Of a stretch of 64,000 nucleotides of DNA, positions 58,190-64,000 are shown piece after piece. Below the pieces are notes generated by a model. The model made no database searches and was not told where the DNA came from. It was given only the letters and a program-made list of their open reading frames with translations. The translations under genes were made by a program, and so were the position numbers. The first letter of the stretch is position 1. The number at the start of each line of letters is the position of its first letter. The DNA is from MPNP01 sp963668325 (lineage in GTDB: Bacteria; Pseudomonadota; Alphaproteobacteria; Rhodobacterales; Rhodobacteraceae): contig OY764222.1 in the NCBI GenBank assembly GCA_963668325.1, positions 992,001-1,056,000 of the forward strand. Direction: 5' to 3'.

Positions 58190-59407
58190 TTATAGACTTA
58201 AACCACTATGAAGTGAAGGGACATCTACAGGTAGAAACCCATAATGACGGAGCCACCGAACATCAGATTCAAAAAAGGATCTTAAATCTGGGATGCCATA
58301 TTTAAGCATAGCAATTCGATCCAATCCCATACCAAAGGCAAAACCTTGATATTGATCTTTATCAACCCCACAGGCGGTCAAAACATTCGGATGAACCATG
58401 CCGCATCCTAGGATTTCCAACCAATCGTTACCTTCACCGATTTTTAGTTGATCCTTTTCCCAGGAACATCGGATATCCACTTCGGCGGATGGTTCAGTAA
58501 AGGGAAAATGTGAAGCTCGAAACCGTAATTCCACATTGTCAACCTCAAAGAAAGTTCGGCAAAACTCCTCCAACGTCCACTTGAGGTGGGCCATATTCAA
58601 ATTTGTGTCAATGGCCAGACCTTCTATCTGGTGGAACATTGGGGTATGTGTTTGATCATAATCACATCTGTATACTCGACCTGGGGCAATAATCCTTATT
58701 GGAACTCCCTCATTGGTCATGGATCTAATCTGCACAGGAGAGGTATGAGTTCTCAAAACATTGGGACTCTTCTCGGAATTGGAGTCACTCTGGATAAAAA
58801 AAGTATCGTGTTCCTGTCGAGCAGGATGCTCAGGGGGAATGTTCAGAGCATCAAAATTGTACCAGTCTGTTTCAATTTGAGGGCCTTCGGCATAGCTGAA
58901 ACCCATATCAGAAAAGATGGCAACTGCTTGATCAATTGTTTGACTGACCGGATGGATTGTGCCCTGCCTGCGAGGTCTTCCCGGAAGAGTTACATCAACC
59001 CATTCCTTTTGCAGTTTCTCTTCCTCCTCTTCTTCAATCAGTTCCTGCTTTTTTTGGGATATTGTTTCAAAGGCCTCTTTTTTAAATTTATTTAAATTGG
59101 AAAGGTATCCTTTCAGTTCTTTGTCGGTTAGATGCTCTTTTATTTGATCAAAATAATTTTCAACCTCTTTTCTAACCATGTTTAGTGAAGAGGCGTTTTT
59201 AATCAGATCCGTTAGTTGCATTTGTCCTTGGTTACGAAGAAAATTATTCATCCCAAGAATTTGTTGGTTTATTTTCCCTTTTTTTCCCAAGTACTTTATG
59301 CGGAGCTGTTCTATTTCCTTGTAGGAATCAACTTGGTTTATTTCCTCAATAAACTTTTTATATATGCGTTTATGTCCGTCTGAGATCTGAAAACGAATAT
59401 TTACCAT
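58190..59407 (-). CDS. pheS: Phenylalanyl-tRNA synthetase alpha subunit, long N-terminal region
   Basis: PheS joins PheT to charge tRNA-Phe. The catalytic core has the class II motifs: GRVYRCDYDQTHTPMFHQIEGL (motif 2 region, around residues 243-264), the RFRASHFPFTEPSAEVDI stretch and GLDRIAMLKYGI (motif 3) near residue 368. The protein is 405 residues against roughly 330-360 in relatives; the extra 45 or so lie in the tRNA-binding N-terminal coiled coil, where a Lys/Glu-rich stretch precedes DVTLPGRP. The usual pheT is not downstream: the nuclease gene converges instead. rplT and rpmI lie upstream. Confidence 0.93.
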   Translation of the reverse strand: MVNIRFQISDGHKRIYKKFIEEINQVDSYKEIEQLRIKYLGKKGKINQQILGMNNFLRNQGQMQLTDLIKNASSLNMVRKEVENYFDQIKEHLTDKELKGYLSNLNKFKKEAFETISQKKQELIEEEEEEKLQKEWVDVTLPGRPRRQGTIHPVSQTIDQAVAIFSDMGFSYAEGPQIETDWYNFDALNIPPEHPARQEHDTFFIQSDSNSEKSPNVLRTHTSPVQIRSMTNEGVPIRIIAPGRVYRCDYDQTHTPMFHQIEGLAIDTNLNMAHLKWTLEEFCRTFFEVDNVELRFRASHFPFTEPSAEVDIRCSWEKDQLKIGEGNDWLEILGCGMVHPNVLTACGVDKDQYQGFAFGMGLDRIAMLKYGIPDLRSFFESDVRWLRHYGFLPVDVPSLHSGLSL

Positions 59408-59442
59408 AACTAGAATATTCAGTGTAAAAAACCACGGAAAAA

Positions 59443-59805
59443 TTATTTCAAGGCAGCCTTGGACTTTTCCACTATAGTTCGAAATGCTTCCGGTTCGGTT
59501 ACAGCGAGATGAGCCAATACCTTACGGTCAAGGGTAATTTGTGCTTCCTTCAAGCCATGGATAAACCTGGAATAGGTCAGCGTTTGATCAACTTCTCTAA
59601 CCGCAGCATTGATTCTTTGAATCCATAGGGCTCTAAAGTTACGCTTGCGAACCTTTCGGTCCCTCGTAGCATATTGTTGAGCCTTGTCTAAGGCCAAACG
59701 GGCAGCTCGGTAGGTATTCTTCCTTCGGCCATAATAGCCCTTGGTCGCATCAGTTACCTTTTTGTGTCGGGCGTGGGTAACCGTCCCGCTTTTTACTCGT
59801 GCCAT
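59443..59805 (-). CDS. rplT: 50S ribosomal protein L20
   Basis: L20 is an assembly protein that binds 23S rRNA and in many bacteria represses its own operon. The 120 residues include KVTDATKGYYGRRKNTYR (about residues 16-33), RKRNFRALWIQRINAAVRE (about residues 57-75) and the closing LAVTEPEAFRTIVEKSK. It lies between rpmI (12 bases) and pheS, the usual order. Confidence 0.97.
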   Translation of the reverse strand: MARVKSGTVTHARHKKVTDATKGYYGRRKNTYRAARLALDKAQQYATRDRKVRKRNFRALWIQRINAAVREVDQTLTYSRFIHGLKEAQITLDRKVLAHLAVTEPEAFRTIVEKSKAALK

Positions 59806-59817
59806 TGATTTAGTTCC

Positions 59818-60018
59818 TTACCGAGAATAAGGCATGAAAGCCTTAACAATTTTTTCATCCTGTGCACAAAGAGTTGTCGTTCCCCGTGCATTTCTAATAA
59901 ACTTGTTTGATCGTTTGATCATCCCGTGCCGCTTACCTGCCTGCGAGACCTTAATTCGACCGCTGGCGGTAACCTTAAATCTTTTCTTAGCACTAGACTT
60001 TGTCTTCATTTTAGGCAT
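59818..60018 (-). CDS. rpmI: 50S ribosomal protein L35
   Basis: The product of 66 residues begins MPKMKTKSSAKKRFKVTASG and contains KRHGMIKRSNKFIRNARGTT, the L35 pattern. I chose the ATG six bases after AAGGAG and not the longer upstream frame. infC, which usually precedes rpmI, is missing here; argG lies upstream instead. A strong hairpin lies just ahead of the ribosome binding site. Confidence 0.96.
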   Translation of the reverse strand: MPKMKTKSSAKKRFKVTASGRIKVSQAGKRHGMIKRSNKFIRNARGTTTLCAQDEKIVKAFMPYSR

Positions 60019-60045
60019 TTCAAACTCCTTGAGTCGAGAAAATGA

Positions 60046-60082
60046 CATGGCACCCGGCATGCCTTTTTTGGCCGGCACCATG
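60046..60082 (-). promoter_or_regulatory. Candidate ribosomal-protein leader hairpin before rpmI
   Basis: Read on the minus strand, CATGG pairs with CCATG, a small bulge follows, and GCCGG pairs with CCGGC around a twelve-base loop. It sits just upstream of the rpmI ribosome binding site. As rpmI-rplT operons are commonly autoregulated by L20 through leader structures, this could be such an element, but no match to a known leader was tested. Confidence 0.45.
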
Positions 60083-60206
60083 AGAAGGTAATCAGATAGG
60101 GGGTTTCAGTTGAAAATCAATAATCAAGCAGGTTTACATCAAAAAAATCTGACCTGAATTGCCATAATCGTACTTTATTACAGGGGCGAATCTGGTAAAC
60201 AAACCT

Positions 60207-61421
60207 TCAAGATTGTCTATTTCTTCGATTTAACAACTTCAAACGCAGGGCATTAAGCTTTATAAAGCCACTGGCATCATTCTGATCATAAGCCCCGGCA
60301 TCATCCTCGAAAGTAACATGTTTTTCGGAGTATAAGCTGTAAGGTGACTCCCGGCCGACAGTTTGAACATTCCCCTTGTAGAGCTTTAATCTGACTTTAC
60401 CAGCTACAAATTCCTGACTTTTGTCGATCAATGCCTGGAGCATCTCTCTTTCGGGGCTGAACCAATAACCGTTGTAAATTAGCTCGGCATAACGGGGCAT
60501 GATTTCATCCTTCAGATGAGCTGCACCACGGTCTAGGGTAATTTGTTCCATCCCTCTATGGGCTTCCAGCAAAATTGTTCCACCAGGAGTTTCATAGATT
60601 CCCCTTGATTTCATCCCAATGTAACGGTTTTCAACCAAATCAAGACGTCCAACACCATGAATCCCACCTATCTTGTTCAATTTGGTCAGTAGTTGGGCTG
60701 GAGATAATTTTTCATCGTTAATCGCTATTGGGTCGCCATTCTCGAAGGTAATTACCAAATATTCAGGTGTATCTGGGGCTTGTTCAGGATCTGTTGTTCG
60801 CTGGTAAACAAAGTGTGGAGCTTCCTTAGCTGGATCTTCCAATACTTTTCCCTCAGAAGATGTGTGCAACAAATTAGCGTCCACCGAAAAGGGTGCCTCC
60901 CCCTTTTTGTCCTTGGCAATAGGAATTTGATACTTTTCAGCAAAATCTATAAGTTTGGTTCGACTAGTCAGGTCCCATTCACGCCAGGGTGCAATAACTT
61001 TTATCTCAGGATTAAGGGCATATGCGGAAAGCTCAAACCTGATCTGGTCATTGCCTTTTCCTGTTGCTCCATGGGCTATGGCATCGGCATTTGTATCGGC
61101 AGCAATTTCAACCAGTCTTTTAGCAATCAGAGGTCGGGCTATTGAGGTGCCCAAGAGATACAATCCCTCATAGAGGGTATTGGCTCTGAACATGGGGAAT
61201 ACAAAATCCCTAACAAAGTCCTCGCGCAAATCCTCAACGTAGATTTCCTTAATCCCAAGCATCTGAGCCTTGTTTCTAGCGGCCTCCAGTTCTTCTTCCT
61301 GCCCCAGATCGGCCGTAAAGGTAACAACCTCAGCCTGGTATTTTATCTGCAACCATTTCAGGATTATTGATGTATCCAGCCCCCCTGAATAAGCCAGTAC
61401 CACCTTTTTGATCGTGTTCAT
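60207..61421 (-). CDS. argG: Argininosuccinate synthase
   Basis: ArgG joins citrulline and aspartate using ATP. The 404 residues show the N-type ATP-binding loop VVLAYSGGLDTSIILKWL (about residues 7-24), the HGATGKGNDQIRFE motif (about residues 116-129) and the family's substrate-loop segments such as YETPGGTILLEAHRG. I chose the ATG at 61421; earlier starts add unconserved residues. The gene stands alone between rpmI and dddP, away from argB and argF-argD. Confidence 0.96.
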   Translation of the reverse strand: MNTIKKVVLAYSGGLDTSIILKWLQIKYQAEVVTFTADLGQEEELEAARNKAQMLGIKEIYVEDLREDFVRDFVFPMFRANTLYEGLYLLGTSIARPLIAKRLVEIAADTNADAIAHGATGKGNDQIRFELSAYALNPEIKVIAPWREWDLTSRTKLIDFAEKYQIPIAKDKKGEAPFSVDANLLHTSSEGKVLEDPAKEAPHFVYQRTTDPEQAPDTPEYLVITFENGDPIAINDEKLSPAQLLTKLNKIGGIHGVGRLDLVENRYIGMKSRGIYETPGGTILLEAHRGMEQITLDRGAAHLKDEIMPRYAELIYNGYWFSPEREMLQALIDKSQEFVAGKVRLKLYKGNVQTVGRESPYSLYSEKHVTFEDDAGAYDQNDASGFIKLNALRLKLLNRRNRQS

Positions 61422-61614
61422 ACCCATTTCCAGAAATGTTAAATGCACCAGTCAAGAAACTCGTTTTCAAGACCAAGAGTAAATGAAAAATAAACCTTCT
61501 AAGGCGAAAATTTAACCCCCAAAACACCAAGGTAAACTACTACCCGGTACCATTTTCGCATTTCCTGGACTATTCTCAAGTGACGCAATTTCCAATTTTG
61601 GAGAATGATTTTCC

Positions 61615-62946
61615 TCAGGTTTCTCCCATCAAGGCTTTGTCAAAGGGATAAGCTGTAAGGTTTTCAGGACCATTTTCGGTTACAAGAACCTGATCTTCCA
61701 ACTTAATTGAAAAATCACCACTTTCGGTGCCGATCAAGGCCTCCACGCAGAAAACCATTCCAGGTTCAACATAATAATCAAAGGCACCCTTCTTATAGTT
61801 ATCAGGATAGCAAATCCCCGGCCATTCATCACAGAGACCCACCCCATGCATTACCACCCCATACTTTTGTTTTTGGTAAATTGGGTCCAGTTTATGACTC
61901 TTGAAAGTCAGATCATCAAAATGGGTCCCGGGCTGCAATAACTGCATATTGTACTGAATATGCTCAACGCCGTGTCGCATGGCGTAAATCATATCCTGTC
62001 GAGGTTTTTTGTCCCCTATCCACCAGGTTCTGGAGATATCTGTACAAATACCATAACATCCCACCAAGTCCGTATCAAAGGCCAGGATTTCATTGTTTTG
62101 CAATATTCTGGGTCCGCACTCCTGAAACCAGGGATTGGTTCTAGGTCCAGTGGCCAATAGTCGGGTTTCAATCCATTCCCCACCCCTCTTGATGTTTTCA
62201 GCATGCAATACCGCCCAGATCTCATCTTCTGACATACCTGGTTTGGTTGTATCTTCCATTACCTTAACTGATAGTTCGCAGGCATGGCTGGCACATCGCA
62301 TGGCCAGGATTTCATCGGATCCTTTGATGGAACGGGCTTTTTCTGTAATCTCCTCACCATTCATGACTTCTAGCCCAATACTCTCAAGGGCCCGTAAACC
62401 CGAAACCATAATTTTATCCACGGCCAATCTTCGATTGTTGCCACCATGTTCCTTAATCAAATCAGAAACTTCATTTGCAAATGTCTCGGCTTGCTTCTCC
62501 TCATTATCGCCGGCGGTAAAATAAAATAAGGAGGCACCAGTTCTTCTCTCCCTAACCAAGGGATTGAATTTAGCAAGAAACATTGAAATCTTGTAATCCC
62601 AAATAACCATGTATCCATCGGCGCAAAGAAGTACTGCCCGAAAAGGATTGTGGGTATTCCACAATTGCATATTGGTTGAATCTGTAGCGTAACGGATATT
62701 CAATGGATCAAACAGTAACAGGCCGCCGTAATCCCGATCAATGATGTGCTGGGTTAATCTTTTCCACCGGTAATCTCGCATCCTTTCCAGATTTGGTAGC
62801 TCCAATCCTGCCTCTTCCCACTCCTTGAAAGCAAGTAAGGTGGGGCCAATTTCCATACGGTCATTATCGTTGATTGTTCCGTCATTCAGGTGTGTACCTT
62901 TTGAAGGGTCAATTTTTCTGTTGTCGGAATAATGCTCTTGGTCCAT
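61615..62946 (-). CDS. dddP: DMSP lyase DddP (M24-peptidase-fold)
   Basis: DddP cleaves dimethylsulfoniopropionate into dimethylsulfide and acrylate. The 443-residue sequence is strongly like Roseobacter DddP: RKIDPS near the start, RYATDSTNMQLWN (about residues 85-97), IKRGGEWIETRLLA and NPWFQECGPR. The metal ligands D291, D293, D303, H367, E402 and E417 are present, and Y362 and D373 occupy the catalytic positions; all are offset by four from those I recall for the Ruegeria lacuscaerulensis enzyme. GGGAG lies seven bases before the chosen ATG. Creatinase-like M24 enzymes are the alternative but lack this signature. Confidence 0.93.
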   Translation of the reverse strand: MDQEHYSDNRKIDPSKGTHLNDGTINDNDRMEIGPTLLAFKEWEEAGLELPNLERMRDYRWKRLTQHIIDRDYGGLLLFDPLNIRYATDSTNMQLWNTHNPFRAVLLCADGYMVIWDYKISMFLAKFNPLVRERRTGASLFYFTAGDNEEKQAETFANEVSDLIKEHGGNNRRLAVDKIMVSGLRALESIGLEVMNGEEITEKARSIKGSDEILAMRCASHACELSVKVMEDTTKPGMSEDEIWAVLHAENIKRGGEWIETRLLATGPRTNPWFQECGPRILQNNEILAFDTDLVGCYGICTDISRTWWIGDKKPRQDMIYAMRHGVEHIQYNMQLLQPGTHFDDLTFKSHKLDPIYQKQKYGVVMHGVGLCDEWPGICYPDNYKKGAFDYYVEPGMVFCVEALIGTESGDFSIKLEDQVLVTENGPENLTAYPFDKALMGET

Positions 62947-63041
62947 CAATTTTCTCCCTTTGATACATTCCATTGAATTGAGGAATCTGGTACTAATCAA
63001 TTCAAAAGTTAGGTACCAATTTTCTCTGAAAGTAAATTTAG

Positions 63042-63842
63042 ATGGTTCACCAGTTTTTTGAAATTTGTCAAGCAAATCTTGCCTTTGAACCTTGGGTCGA
63101 AGACAGAACCCGGAGATTGCCAGGGATTAATCCCCTGGAGCCCCAGGAATGGCTTGTCCGGGACAATGCTTTTGAGCAGCAAATCAAATACAGGGATCAC
63201 CTTATTGCCACTCAAAGAAATGTTGTTTTTGACTGTTATGGCGAGGGTAATGACATATCATCTGAGTTGCTCCAAACCATTTACAGATGCCTTCAGAAGG
63301 ACCATGCCTACATTTGCGATGATGGTTATGTGACAAGACCAGATAGTCAGAAAATTGGGCTGGAGGAAGATCATCCATTGATCACCGCAGGGCGATTGGT
63401 TCAAGAGGATTTTTGTTTATTGAATTTTGATGGCAATCAGCATGTGATGGTTGGAGCAATCTTATGTTTTCCGGCAAGCTGGCTACTGTCTGAAAAAATG
63501 GGTCTGCCCCTTACCTCCATTCATGATCCGGTTCACCAATACACGGATCGAATTGCAACCGTTGTTCAGCGAATGTTTGATAATCTTCAGCCTGGAAAAG
63601 TAATCTATCGGGGGAATTATCTTTCCTATTCAAACCCAGACCTTCACCAGCCAAGAAGCATGCATCAAAGAAGAAGTCGGGACAAACCTGGAAAAAAATG
63701 GGTAAGGGTAGAACGCCAAACCTTAAGAAAGCTCCCGATTACCAAGGGCGTTGTTTTCGGGATCCATACTTCTGTTTGCCCCATGGAAAAACTGGCTGAT
63801 CCAGAGGAGTTTGAGATTCGATTGGCTGAAAAGGAGGAATAG
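63042..63842 (+). CDS. DUF3445 heme-dependent oxidative N-demethylase-like protein
   Basis: This 266-residue protein matches the alpha-subunit-like family of heme-dependent oxidative N-demethylases (DUF3445), which includes proteins for dimethylamine oxidation. Landmarks are the RLPGINPL segment (about residues 24-31), GRLVQEDFCLLN (about residue 116), AILCFPASWLLSEKMGLPL (about residues 138-156) and the IHDPVHQY motif near residue 160, thought to lie by the heme. Partner reductase genes are absent from the next 150 bases. It is divergent from dddP with 95 bases between the starts, so the two may share control. Confidence 0.85.
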   Translation: MVHQFFEICQANLAFEPWVEDRTRRLPGINPLEPQEWLVRDNAFEQQIKYRDHLIATQRNVVFDCYGEGNDISSELLQTIYRCLQKDHAYICDDGYVTRPDSQKIGLEEDHPLITAGRLVQEDFCLLNFDGNQHVMVGAILCFPASWLLSEKMGLPLTSIHDPVHQYTDRIATVVQRMFDNLQPGKVIYRGNYLSYSNPDLHQPRSMHQRRSRDKPGKKWVRVERQTLRKLPITKGVVFGIHTSVCPMEKLADPEEFEIRLAEKEE

Positions 63843-63939
63843 TTCCAGGTTGGTAAAAATGTGGTGGGTTGTCTTTGAGGATCAATTTTCCTAATTTGTA
63901 TACCTACAAACTATTGAATAGGAGGATTGGTAGAATTTT

Positions 63940-64000
63940 ATGTCATGCAACCTGACATTCGAACAGATAGGTTTAGGTTTGCAATCATACCAAGGTGAAT
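63940..64000 (+). CDS. Possible gene start running off the window
   Basis: An open frame starts at an ATG and remains open to the window end (MSCNLTFEQIGLGL...). GGAGG lies fourteen bases upstream, longer than optimal, so the call is weak. It follows the DUF3445 gene on the same strand and would be the natural place for a partner gene. Confidence 0.2.
   Translation, partial: MSCNLTFEQIGLGLQSYQGE

Noticed and set aside
1..64000. CRISPR arrays, rRNA genes or further tRNAs
   Set aside because: No regularly spaced repeats or rRNA signatures were seen, and only one tRNA cloverleaf could be drawn.

Overview
The window comes from an AT-leaning alphaproteobacterium, most likely a marine heterotroph. 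The evidence is a GcrA cell-cycle regulator, an AapJQMP amino-acid transporter, the alphaproteobacterial order ffh / chorismate mutase / rpsP / rimM / trmD / rplS, rpmH-rnpA-yidD-yidC-engB, the small families DUF1244 and DUF3572, a (2S)-methylsuccinyl-CoA dehydrogenase and a DddP-type DMSP lyase. Genus cannot be fixed from the sequence alone; a SAR116-like or Rhodobacterales-like marine lineage is an inference.

Layout: 1-4.1 kb holds an unrecognised protein and a minus-strand molybdopterin block (moeA, mobB, mobA, fdhD). 4.4-9.8 kb carries DUF3572, a HAD phosphatase, a non-pyrrolysine MttB-type methyltransferase, a Panacea/membrane-protein pair resembling a toxin-antitoxin module, and a sodium:alanine symporter. 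9.9-14.1 kb is the ribosomal/SRP operon on the minus strand. 14.4-22.3 kb has an EamA exporter, argF-argD, gcrA, mcd, a TauE-type exporter and pckA. 22.8-25.6 kb is a PD-(D/E)XK/HsdR_N-like gene split by a complete 1.7-kb insertion sequence whose terminal repeats and 9-bp target duplication can be read directly. 25.8-28.3 kb has an SLC13-type transporter and a deaminase.

28.9-37.2 kb is the most unusual part. A BMP-type ABC importer, whose ATPase seems to start at an ATT codon, is followed by a MetE-like methyltransferase, a GalB-like hydratase, a LigK-like aldolase and a XylE-like extradiol dioxygenase. This looks like a compact uptake and ring-cleavage route whose substrate is not known. 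After tRNA-Arg(ACG) and a gene-poor stretch come fba, a ferredoxin, argB, engB, yidC, yidD, rnpA and rpmH (38-44 kb). Next are a TVP38 protein, an orphan sensor kinase, DUF1643 and a SixA-like phosphatase, then aapJQMP (48-52.7 kb), an AEC transporter, S-formylglutathione hydrolase, a lytic transglycosylase, DUF1244 and a DNA methyltransferase/HNH nuclease pair. The last part holds pheS-rplT-rpmI without pheT or infC, argG, dddP, and a divergent DUF3445 heme N-demethylase-like gene.

Taken together, MttB-like, MetE-like, DUF3445, FghA, FdhD and DddP point to use of methylated amines, sulfonium compounds and C1 units, and Mcd suggests that C2 units are assimilated by the ethylmalonyl-CoA pathway. 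That functional picture is inferred from families, not shown by the sequence itself.
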